Below are positions 1-5,537 of a stretch of 6,371 nt of DNA, piece after piece. The stretch lies in contig WGFS01000145.1 of NCBI GenBank assembly GCA_015492115.1, forward strand, positions 1 through 6,371, given 5' to 3'. The stretch comes from Aquificaceae bacterium. GTDB lineage: Bacteria; Aquificota; Aquificia; Aquificales; Aquificaceae. Numbering within the stretch: the first letter of the stretch is position 1; each line of letters starts with the position of its first letter. The translations under genes and the position numbers were made by a program. The notes under the pieces were generated by a model. The model was not told the DNA's origin. It searched no databases and saw only the letters and a list, made by a program, of their open reading frames with translations.

Positions 1-965
1 ACCCTGTTCCACCTTCGCTTCAGTCTGGGCAGGTTATCCCTGAACACGAGGGCACCCTTCCTCTTGGCGAGTCTCCATCCCAGCTCGGTTATGTATATCC
101 TGCACCTGTCGTACCCGGAGGGTTTTCTGAGGAAGGCACCTATCCGCACGGGTGGGTTCTCTTTGAGAAAGCCCCAGTTAGGGATCACACCGTCTATGTG
201 CAAGGGTTCCCTAACGAGCTTCTTCTTGAAGTTCTCCATCCTGCTCCAGCTCCCAACTATAGCCTGCCTCGGTATCCTGAAGAGGTCTGTGTTGAGGTCA
301 ACGTTTCCCGGGTCCTGGGTGAAGACCGCAGAGTAACCCCTGTCCTTCAGTATCTTCAGAACCTTCCTGTTGTAGTAACCAAAGGGGAGGGCGTAGAATC
401 CCGGCTTCCTACCAAAGAGCTTCTCAAACCTCCTCTCGCTGAGGAGGAGGTCTTTCAGAAACATCTTCGTATCCCTCATCAAGCCGAAGGGCTTGTGGGA
501 GTAAGAGTGGTTCTCAAACTCCACCAGTCCGGAGCGTTCCATCTCCCTTATCTGCTCAAGGGTGAGAAAGTCGGGATACCTCCCCACAGCCTCCATGTAG
601 AGGAAGACAACGAACGGAAACCCGTATCTCTTTAATACCCTGTAAGCTTTCATCGTTGAGCGGTAACCGTCGTCTATCGCTATAACCACCGTCTTTGGAG
701 GTATGGGTTTTTTATCCTTCAGAAGTTCAACGAGCTTGCCTATGGGTATGACTTTGTAGTTGTTCTCCTTAAGATAGCGCATCTGGGCTTCAAAGTCTTC
801 CATGCTCACGGAGGTAGTCGGATGCCTTCCATCCCCAAACCTGTGGTAGAGGAGTATGGTCGCGTGACCCGCGAACAGCTCACCTGATGTAAGAAGGGTC
901 AAGAACACAGAGATCAAGCTCAGTAAGGTTGTTCTTCTCAATGATCTTCCTGATCTTCCTAACAT
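1..965 (-). CDS. Secreted polysaccharide deacetylase (CE4 / NodB-homology), 3' end beyond the window
   Basis: The frame stays open for 321 codons from ATG at 965 and runs off the left edge. Family role: metal-dependent removal of N-acetyl groups from extracellular or cell-wall N-acetylglucosamine polymers. Visible CE4 motifs, numbered from that ATG: ILLYHRFGD (37-45), IDDG (97-100, catalytic and metal Asp pair), HSYSH (153-157, metal His pair) and ALPFG (192-196). The last stands for RxPxG, with Ala replacing Arg. A basic N-terminus (MLGRSGRSLRR) and a hydrophobic segment (about 12-28) ending near LFAGHA form a signal peptide. The tail after about residue 255 looks like a beta-rich C-terminal extension seen in some deacetylases. 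ATG 965 has GGGAG just upstream. TTG 941, with AGGAAG upstream, is an alternative start. Either way the signal peptide overlaps the end of the upstream glucosaminidase gene, so the two are probably co-transcribed. The family is confident; the polymer it acts on is unknown. Confidence 0.87.
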   Translation of the reverse strand, partial: MLGRSGRSLRRTTLLSLISVFLTLLTSGELFAGHATILLYHRFGDGRHPTTSVSMEDFEAQMRYLKENNYKVIPIGKLVELLKDKKPIPPKTVVIAIDDGYRSTMKAYRVLKRYGFPFVVFLYMEAVGRYPDFLTLEQIREMERSGLVEFENHSYSHKPFGLMRDTKMFLKDLLLSERRFEKLFGRKPGFYALPFGYYNRKVLKILKDRGYSAVFTQDPGNVDLNTDLFRIPRQAIVGSWSRMENFKKKLVREPLHIDGVIPNWGFLKENPPVRIGAFLRKPSGYDRCRIYITELGWRLAKRKGALVFRDNLPRLKRRWNR

Positions 966-1737
966 ACTTCTCCCTCTCTATGGAATAGAGACCAAGAAAT
1001 CTGGAAAGTTCCAGCGGATTAAAGCTCCTCTGTCTGTGCTCTCTGAACTTGCTGTAAGCCCAGCCGACGTTGACGTTGTATATGTAATCCCGTACCGCCT
1101 CAAGTATGGAGTCGTACCTCTTGAGGGGAACTCTACTCTCCTTAGCCTCTATGACCTTGCTCCTGTCCTTAAAAGCCCACATACCGAAGAGATTGTTTCC
1201 TTCCACGAAGAAACGTGAGGTTCCCCAACCACTCTCTACAGCAGCCTGGGCTATAACGAGGCTCGGGGGAACAGGGTTAGCTTTCATAAGGACATCCTCT
1301 ATGGAGTCCGCCTTGCACCTGCTCAGTATGCTTTCAACGAACTCTCTCTCAGCCCTGCTCAGCTTGTACCTCCGTCTCAACTTCTCCAGTACCTTGGTGA
1401 GGTTCTCCCTCGTGCGCATCACCTCGTAGTTGACTATGAGAACCGAGGGAAGGACGAGGTCTATGAACTTCTTCTTCCTCTCCGAAGGCGTGAGAGGGGC
1501 AAGGGAAACTACCCGGGTGTAGGTGACCGGTACGACAGCTTCGCACCTCACAGCTAAAATGTCTCTGGGTGAGCTTACAGTCCTGTAAACTACCCTTATC
1601 TGAGGAATTTTGATAACACTTACCTGGGAGGAGAGCACGTACTTTATCCTGCGGGGCTCGGGTATTGAGAGGGTGGAGACATAGAGGACGAGAAGGAAGA
1701 GCGAAGGAGCCACGAGGAGCAGAGGAAGCTTTTTCAT
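880..1737 (-). CDS. Bax-like glucosaminidase (GH73-type peptidoglycan hydrolase)
   Basis: A 285-residue protein. Family role: cleavage of glycan strands next to N-acetylglucosamine in peptidoglycan, outside the inner membrane. Residues 5-24 (LPLLLVAPSLFLLVLYVSTL) form a single hydrophobic signal or anchor segment. Residues 88-140 carry the Bax-type helix (FIDLVLPSVLIVNYEVMRTR). The catalytic domain starts near 155 with QAAVESGWGTSRF, where Glu168 is the probable general acid, and continues with EGNNLFGMWAF (179-189) and the basic stretch VPLKRYDSILEAVRDYIYNV (203-222). Its length is close to that of E. coli Bax. The start ATG has no clear Shine-Dalgarno, and a candidate -10 sits so close that the transcript may be nearly leaderless. 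The last 86 bases overlap the deacetylase gene in another frame. It is divergent from dcd across 24 bp. Confident in family; the exact bond cleaved is inferred. Confidence 0.88.
   Translation of the reverse strand: MKKLPLLLVAPSLFLLVLYVSTLSIPEPRRIKYVLSSQVSVIKIPQIRVVYRTVSSPRDILAVRCEAVVPVTYTRVVSLAPLTPSERKKKFIDLVLPSVLIVNYEVMRTRENLTKVLEKLRRRYKLSRAEREFVESILSRCKADSIEDVLMKANPVPPSLVIAQAAVESGWGTSRFFVEGNNLFGMWAFKDRSKVIEAKESRVPLKRYDSILEAVRDYIYNVNVGWAYSKFREHRQRSFNPLELSRFLGLYSIEREKYVRKIRKIIEKNNLTELDLCVLDPSYIR
939..981 (-). promoter_or_regulatory. Alternative ribosome binding sites and starts of the deacetylase inside the glucosaminidase gene
   Basis: Reading on the minus strand, GAGAGGGAGAAGT precedes ATG at 965 (GGGAG, about 4 bases of spacing). 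A 9-base tandem repeat, AGGAAGATC twice, follows at about 960-943, and its second AGGAAG lies before an in-frame TTG at 941. Both starts keep the signal peptide and both lie inside the last codons of the upstream gene. ATG 965 is preferred for its codon and stronger site, but TTG 941 gives a more standard signal peptide (MRRTTLLSLISVFL). Confidence 0.5.
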
Positions 1738-1761
1738 AACGCTTTATAATTTTATTAGGTT
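1738..1761. promoter_or_regulatory. Divergent promoter gap between the glucosaminidase gene and dcd with overlapping -10 elements
   Basis: The whole gap is 24 bp and AT-rich. On the plus strand TATAAT (1745-1750) is a perfect -10 hexamer and would start dcd mRNA about 5 bases before its ATG. On the minus strand TATAAA (1748 down to 1743) overlaps it and would start the other transcript at about its ATG. No convincing -35 is visible; any would lie inside the opposite gene. The short leaders leave little room for a Shine-Dalgarno (only TTAGG before dcd). Transcription starts are inferred from the hexamers only. Confidence 0.5.
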
Positions 1762-2295
1762 ATGATTCTGAGCGATAGGACTATAAAGGAGCTGATAGAG
1801 AAGGGCGTTCTGGGAATAGAACCATACGAAGAATCCCAGATCCAGTGCTCCTCCATTGACCTTCGCCTCGGCGGAGAGTTTGCAAAGTTCGGCGAGGGCA
1901 AAACTATAGACGTCCGTAAGGGAATTCAGGAACTTGAGAAACTGGAGGTGGAAGAGTTCATAGATATACAGCCCAAGGAGTTCCTGCTCGCAACGACCGT
2001 TGAGTACATAAGGCTCCCTTCCCACATAACCGCTTTCGTTGAAGGACGCTCTTCACTCGGGAGGCTGGGACTCTTCATAGAGAACGCGGGCTGGGTGGAC
2101 GCTGGCTTTGAAGGTCAGATAACCCTTGAGCTTTACAACGCCAACAACTCTCCCATAAGGCTCTACGTCGGCATGAGGGTATGCCAGCTCGTCTTTGCTG
2201 AGCTTGACAGGATACCGGAGAGGGTTTACTCGGGAAAGTACAGAGGGCAGAAGGGAGTTACACCTTCAAGGATAGAGATGGACGGAGACCTATGA
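1762..2295 (+). CDS. dcd: dCTP deaminase (possibly bifunctional dCTP deaminase/dUTPase)
   Basis: A 177-residue cytosolic homotrimeric-type enzyme that deaminates dCTP to dUTP, feeding dTMP synthesis. The start matches the family N-terminus (MILSDRTIKELIEKG). Motifs: SIDLRLG (31-37), VEGRSSLGRLGL (93-104, substrate-binding Arg-Ser-Ser), AGWVDAGFEGQITLEL (109-124, with catalytic Glu123), and the C-terminal lid GKYRGQKGVTPSR (158-170). The AGWVDAGFEG segment resembles what I recall of archaeal and mycobacterial bifunctional DCD-DUT enzymes, unlike E. coli Dcd. The product may therefore be dUMP plus diphosphate rather than dUTP; this is inference. The stop codon overlaps the start of the next gene (ATGA), so expression of the lipoprotein is probably coupled to it. 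Length is within the family's usual 170-200. Confidence 0.95.
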   Translation: MILSDRTIKELIEKGVLGIEPYEESQIQCSSIDLRLGGEFAKFGEGKTIDVRKGIQELEKLEVEEFIDIQPKEFLLATTVEYIRLPSHITAFVEGRSSLGRLGLFIENAGWVDAGFEGQITLELYNANNSPIRLYVGMRVCQLVFAELDRIPERVYSGKYRGQKGVTPSRIEMDGDL

Positions 2296-2714
2296 GGGTT
2301 CTGCTCTTTGCCCTTATACTGCTCTTGGCTTCCTGCGCCCATAGACCTGTGAAGGTTGAAAAGCGTAATGCGGTCATACCCGTTTACTACACACCCCTGA
2401 AGGGAAGCATGAGGAAGACGGAAAGGGGTGTCTTTATAAGGGGCAGGTGTTCGGACTTCGTGAGGGCTGTTGAATCGGGCAAGGTCGTTTACTCGGGCAG
2501 GGACATAAACAGCTACGGCTGGGTGGTGATAGTGGAGCAGGAGGATGGCTTCGTCTCAGTTTACGGAAAGCTGAGCAAGCCATGGGTGAGGAGAGGAGAG
2601 AGGGTCAGGAGGAGACAGGTCATAGGCAAGGTAGGGCGGTTAAAGAATGCCTGCGGTGTTTACTACGAGCTGAGAAACTCTTACGGGGAGCCTGTGCTTC
2701 CCGTGTTGAGGTGA
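2292..2714 (+). CDS. Lipoprotein with a catalytically inactive LytM/M23 domain (EnvC/NlpD-like)
   Basis: A 140-residue protein with a short lipoprotein signal: a hydrophobic stretch ending in the lipobox LASC, lipidated at Cys15. Residues 40-140 follow the M23/LytM fold pattern: GVFIRGRCSDFVRAVESGKV (46-65), GWVVIVEQEDGFVSVYGKL (76-94), WVRRGERVRRRQVIGKVG (98-115) and GVYYELRN (122-129). All usual metal and catalytic positions are lost. The HxxxD region reads ERGVF, the YxHL motif reads YGKL, and the HxHFE motif reads GVYYE. This points to a non-enzymatic activator or binding role at the wall, as known for EnvC and NlpD with amidases; that role is inferred. Cys53 and Cys121 could form a disulfide. 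The ATGA overlap with dcd makes it translationally coupled, and the six-cysteine protein starts 6 bases after it. An alternative reading is a structural murein-binding lipoprotein. Confidence 0.8.
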   Translation: MRVLLFALILLLASCAHRPVKVEKRNAVIPVYYTPLKGSMRKTERGVFIRGRCSDFVRAVESGKVVYSGRDINSYGWVVIVEQEDGFVSVYGKLSKPWVRRGERVRRRQVIGKVGRLKNACGVYYELRNSYGEPVLPVLR

Positions 2715-2720
2715 AGGGAT

Positions 2721-2969
2721 ATGCCGTTTCTAATTTTGCTCGTTATCTTCTCGGTCGCTCACAGCATAGAACTCCCGGACAGGTGTGAGCTTAAATACAG
2801 AAAGTGTATGTTTGACTGTGTCCAGGAGTTTCCCCTTGACAAGAAGAGGAGGAGCGGGTGTGAGACGAGGTGTAAGGTGAACAAGGGCTGGTGCAAGGCT
2901 GGAAAGGTTGTGAAGGACATAGCTGAAGACATAAACAGGTTTCTGGAAGGCTTCTCTGGAGACAAGTAG
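2721..2969 (+). CDS. Small secreted six-cysteine protein with a twin CX3C motif, function unknown
   Basis: An 82-residue protein I do not recognise. Residues 1-15 (MPFLILLVIFSVAHS) look like a short Sec signal peptide with cleavage near HS-IE. The mature part is small, basic and helical. Its six cysteines are at 22, 29, 33, 47, 51 and 58, giving spacing 6-3-13-3-6, which is mirror-symmetric. That fits an antiparallel helical hairpin held by disulfides 22-58, 29-51 and 33-47, like the twin CX3C hairpins of small Tim or CHCH proteins, though homology is not claimed. A charged helix follows (59-78). The start has GGTGAAGGG just upstream. It follows the LytM-like lipoprotein by 6 bases, so it is probably the last gene of the dcd run, and it ends 14 bases from the pyrB stop. 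Metal binding instead of disulfides is the main alternative. Confidence 0.75.
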   Translation: MPFLILLVIFSVAHSIELPDRCELKYRKCMFDCVQEFPLDKKRRSGCETRCKVNKGWCKAGKVVKDIAEDINRFLEGFSGDK

Positions 2970-2983
2970 AAACTTTACGCTGG

Positions 2984-3868
2984 TTACCCTTCAAAGCACC
3001 AGCTGAGGACCGCCATCCTCACGTAGAGCCCGTTCTTGACCTGTCCCTGTATAAGGGACTTCTCCGAGTAAAGGAGGGAGCCATCAATGTCTATCTCCCT
3101 GTTCACGGGTCCGGGGTGCATGAAGTAGCCCTTGAGGTTCTTATACCTGTCCCTCGTAAGTCCGAACCGCTCAAAGTAGCTTCTCTCTGAGGGAACAAAG
3201 TTCTCCCTCTGGCGTTCTCTCTGCAGTCTCAACCAGATGACGACGTCAGCCCAGTCTATTCCCTCGTCAACGCTGTCAAAGACCTCCTTTACCTCAAATA
3301 CGTGGACATCCCTCGGTATGAGCGTCCTGGGACCGCAGACGGAGACCTCCGCGCCGAACATCCTGAGGAGGGGTGCACCAGACCTGAAGACCCTGCTGTG
3401 GAGGATGTCACCCACGTAAAGAACCTTAAGACCATCAAGCTTCCCGTAAACCTCCTTCAGGGTGAAGAGGTCTATCAATCCCTGGGTGGGGTGCTGGTGG
3501 GTTGAGTCCCCAGCGTTTATGAGGGAGAGGTTTATGGACTTGGTAATACCTTCGTAAGGGAAGAGTACAAAGGGAACTCTGAAGACGACTCCGCTGAATC
3601 CAAGGGCTTCAAAGGTCTTCAGGGTGTCAAGGAAGCTCTCGCCCTTGGTGAGGGAACTGCTCTCTCCGAGCACAGTGTAGGTATTCATACCGAGCCTTCT
3701 GCAGGCTTTCTCAAAGGATACGCGCGTTCTCGTGGAGGGTTCAAGAAACAGAAGGGCAACATCCCCCTCCAGCTTACTGACCTTTCCTTTTCTATAGCCC
3801 TTCGCCTTTTTAAGTATATCTTCAACGTCCTTCTTCCCGAGCTCCCTCACAGATACAAGACTTCTCAT
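2984..3868 (-). CDS. pyrB: Aspartate carbamoyltransferase catalytic chain
   Basis: A 294-residue cytosolic enzyme joining carbamoyl phosphate and L-aspartate to N-carbamoyl-aspartate, the first committed step of pyrimidine synthesis. Carbamoyl-phosphate motif FLEPSTRTRVSFE (41-53, with Ser45-Thr46-Arg47-Thr48), the 70s-80s loop SLTKGESFLDT (72-82, Lys75), NAGDSTHQHPTQGLIDLF (118-135, with His124 and Gln127 region), GDILHSRVFRS (153-163), the aspartate-site WLRLQRERQ (212-220) and MHPGPVNREIDI (250-261) are all intact. Length is slightly short of the usual ~305. Ornithine carbamoyltransferase is excluded because its aspartate-side motif (DxxxSMG) is absent. No regulatory chain gene (pyrI) or other pyr gene is next to it, in keeping with scattered pyr genes. 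The start ATG lacks a Shine-Dalgarno. It is convergent with the six-cysteine gene and divergent from the APC permease. Confidence 0.96.
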   Translation of the reverse strand: MRSLVSVRELGKKDVEDILKKAKGYRKGKVSKLEGDVALLFLEPSTRTRVSFEKACRRLGMNTYTVLGESSSLTKGESFLDTLKTFEALGFSGVVFRVPFVLFPYEGITKSINLSLINAGDSTHQHPTQGLIDLFTLKEVYGKLDGLKVLYVGDILHSRVFRSGAPLLRMFGAEVSVCGPRTLIPRDVHVFEVKEVFDSVDEGIDWADVVIWLRLQRERQRENFVPSERSYFERFGLTRDRYKNLKGYFMHPGPVNREIDIDGSLLYSEKSLIQGQVKNGLYVRMAVLSWCFEG

Positions 3869-3904
3869 CGCTGTTGTGAAATTATTTTAGGATATATAAC
3901 GCCA
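3869..3904. promoter_or_regulatory. Divergent promoter gap between pyrB and the APC permease
   Basis: The gap is 36 bp. TATATA at 3893-3898 is its own reverse complement, so it can act as -10 on either strand. For the permease it places the transcript start at about the ATG at 3905, a leaderless message. For pyrB it gives a leader of about 18 bases, while TAAAAT (3889 down to 3884) would give about 8. Neither gene has a clear Shine-Dalgarno; AGGA at 3889-3892 is 12 bases before the permease start, too far to be convincing. No -35 stands out. Confidence 0.42.
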
Positions 3905-5212
3905 ATGAAAGAGAAGAAGCTGAGCCTCTGGGAGGCGGTCTCCATGGCTGTGGGGACCATGATAGGGGCGGGAATATTCTCCATACTGGGGGTGGGTGCC
4001 CAGATATGCGGGCAGAACCTTCCCTTAGCCTTCCTGATTGCGGGGGTGGTCTCCTACGCTGTCGCTTACTCCTACGCAAAACTCGGCTCCGTATTTGTGT
4101 CCGATGCAGGACCCATAGAGTTCATACTCAGGGGTGTAGGGAACAACGCCCTGACGGGAACTCTGAGCATCCTCATGTGGTTCAGCTACGTTGTCTCCAT
4201 ATCCCTCTTTGCAAAGGCTTTTGCAGGATACGCTCTCGCCCTGTTGAATATTGAGCTTACTCCCCTGTCTATCGCAGTTGTAGAGGCACTCGTCATAGCC
4301 TTCTTCACAGCTCTGAACTTCTTCGGCTCAAAGGCTGTAGGCAGGGCAGAGTTCTGGATAGTCCTCGTAAAGCTGTCAGTCCTCCTGACCTTCGTGGTTC
4401 TCGGGGTGTGGAGTATAAACCCTGAGTTCCTGAAGCCCGAGGTGGGAGACAAGGAATTCCTTTCAACCTTCTTTGCATCCTCCGTGCTCTTTATGACCTA
4501 CATGGGATTCGGACTCATAACCAACGCCTCTGAACACATGGAGAACCCAGAGGTAAACGTGCCCTTAGCCATATACATAAGCATAACCATAGTCGCTCTT
4601 GTCTATATCTCCGTGGCGGTAGTGGCTGTCGGCAACCTCGGTGCTGATGGGCTTGTAAGGGCAAAGGAGTATGCCCTTGCGGAATCCGCAAAACCGTTCC
4701 TGGGGGATGCGGGTTTTGTCCTTGTCTCTCTGGGTGCCCTCTTCTCAACCTCTTCAGCCATAAACGCTACCCTTTACGGGGGTGCAAACGTAGCCTACGT
4801 CCTCGCCAAGAAGGGACAACTTCCCAGAACCTTTGAGAGAAAGGTATGGTTCAACGAACCCGAAGGGCTGTACATAACCTCTCTGCTTAGTCTCCTCTTC
4901 GCCGTAGGTTTAAATCTGAATGGTATATCCTCACTTATAAGCTTCGTGTTCCTGACGATCTATATATTCGTGATCGCATCCCATTACAGGCTTGTCAATG
5001 AGGTGGGCGGGATAAGACCCCTCATAATGGTGAACTTCATAGTCGTCGTCTCTGTATACATAACGCTCATGACCTACCAGTGGAGATCCCAGAAGGAGAG
5101 CTTCTACGTAAGTATTGGCGTCGTTCTCTCTGCCTTCCTGTTTGAGCTCGCCTACAGAAGGTTAACGCTACGCAGGTTCTCAAGGAGAGGTCCCGGCCAA
5201 CTACAAAGTTAA
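3905..5212 (+). CDS. APC-superfamily amino acid permease
   Basis: A 435-residue inner-membrane transporter with about 12 hydrophobic segments. The first (11-32) carries the family's unwound-helix substrate motif GTMIGAGIF (17-25), near-identical in pattern to cation- or proton-coupled amino acid permeases. The loop motif NASEHMENPEVNVPLAI (207-223) is the conserved Glu/Asn-Pro region after TM6, and STSSAINATLYGGANVAYVLAKKGQLP (281-307) is the TM8 and following loop typical of the family. The basic tail (417-429, RRLTLRRFSRRG) is cytoplasmic. Expected role: proton- or sodium-coupled uptake, or exchange, of an amino acid or amine; the substrate cannot be read from sequence. ATG 3905 is the first in-frame start after the divergent promoter and keeps the short charged N-terminus; ATG 3944 would cut into TM1. 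The next gene starts about 51 bases downstream. Confidence 0.9.
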   Translation: MKEKKLSLWEAVSMAVGTMIGAGIFSILGVGAQICGQNLPLAFLIAGVVSYAVAYSYAKLGSVFVSDAGPIEFILRGVGNNALTGTLSILMWFSYVVSISLFAKAFAGYALALLNIELTPLSIAVVEALVIAFFTALNFFGSKAVGRAEFWIVLVKLSVLLTFVVLGVWSINPEFLKPEVGDKEFLSTFFASSVLFMTYMGFGLITNASEHMENPEVNVPLAIYISITIVALVYISVAVVAVGNLGADGLVRAKEYALAESAKPFLGDAGFVLVSLGALFSTSSAINATLYGGANVAYVLAKKGQLPRTFERKVWFNEPEGLYITSLLSLLFAVGLNLNGISSLISFVFLTIYIFVIASHYRLVNEVGGIRPLIMVNFIVVVSVYITLMTYQWRSQKESFYVSIGVVLSAFLFELAYRRLTLRRFSRRGPGQLQS

Positions 5213-5263
5213 CGCTCAGGTAACACTCGGAGCCTAAATATCAGGTGTATGGAGGTTCGCGAT
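5213..5263 (+). promoter_or_regulatory. Leader with ribosome binding site that sets the start of the 86-residue protein
   Basis: GGAGG at 5251-5255 is a strong Shine-Dalgarno 8 bases before ATG 5264. The longer in-frame ATG at 5249 overlaps this GGAGG and has only AGGT upstream, so 5264 is the better start. A weak AT-rich TAAATAT at 5235-5241 could be a -10, but no -35 supports it, so the gene may instead be read through from the permease. Confidence 0.5.
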
Positions 5264-5524
5264 ATGTCCACAGCTCAGGTTGTATGGGCTCCCTGGATGT
5301 TCAAGCTACTTGATGAGATAAACAAGCTCCCCTTCATAGAGGGGGTTGAGGTTGTGGACGATATCCCCGAGGATATAAACGCAGACCTGAGTATAAGGAT
5401 AAAGCTCTCACCCGGGACGGACGTGTCCCGTGCCATATCAGATCTCGCTGAAGTCATAACCAGAGAGAGCTGGGAGGAGTATATCAGAACAGGAAAGCTC
5501 CCAACCCTTTACTGGGAAGTGTAA
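5264..5524 (+). CDS. Small acidic cytosolic protein of unknown function
   Basis: An 86-residue protein I do not recognise. It has no signal peptide, membrane segment or cysteine. The pattern suggests a helix (10-22, WMFKLLDEINKL), a strand (28-34, VEVVDDI), a second strand (41-48, DLSIRIKL), a helix (53-67) and an aromatic end (YWEV), i.e. a small alpha/beta fold. Trp is frequent for its size (8, 11, 70, 84). It lies between an amino acid permease and a metal transporter, 13 bases before the latter, so it is probably co-transcribed with the transporter. No function can be assigned; a regulatory or accessory role to either transporter is only a guess. Codon use matches its neighbours, so there is no sign of recent transfer. 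The 5249 start would add MEVRD. Confidence 0.75.
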   Translation: MSTAQVVWAPWMFKLLDEINKLPFIEGVEVVDDIPEDINADLSIRIKLSPGTDVSRAISDLAEVITRESWEEYIRTGKLPTLYWEV

Positions 5525-5537
5525 GATCGTGAGGTGA

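Noticed and set aside
198..635. A 145-codon plus-strand open frame
   Set aside because: It lies wholly antisense to the deacetylase, whose CE4 motifs and uninterrupted frame are clear. Its translation shows no family pattern.
1..965. Treating the deacetylase as a pseudogene because it has no stop in the window
   Set aside because: The frame is open with intact motifs through to the edge. The missing stop simply lies beyond the window.
1744..2025. Minus-strand 93-codon frame opposite dcd
   Set aside because: It is a shadow of dcd's strong codon bias, with no ribosome binding site and no recognisable protein pattern.
2979..3003. Possible terminator hairpin GCTGGT...ACCAGC between the convergent genes
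   Set aside because: The stem is only 6 bp with a 13-base loop, it covers the pyrB stop, and no T-tract follows on either strand. Chance pairing is as likely.
5161..5216. Direct repeat GTTAACGCT at 5161-5169 and 5208-5216
   Set aside because: A 9-base repeat with one copy inside coding sequence and no further flanking similarity. It does not resemble an attachment site or a regulator operator pair.
5249..5263. Longer start (ATG 5249) for the 86-residue protein
   Set aside because: It overlaps the strong GGAGG at 5251-5255, which is ideally spaced for ATG 5264, and the extra MEVRD adds no recognisable element.
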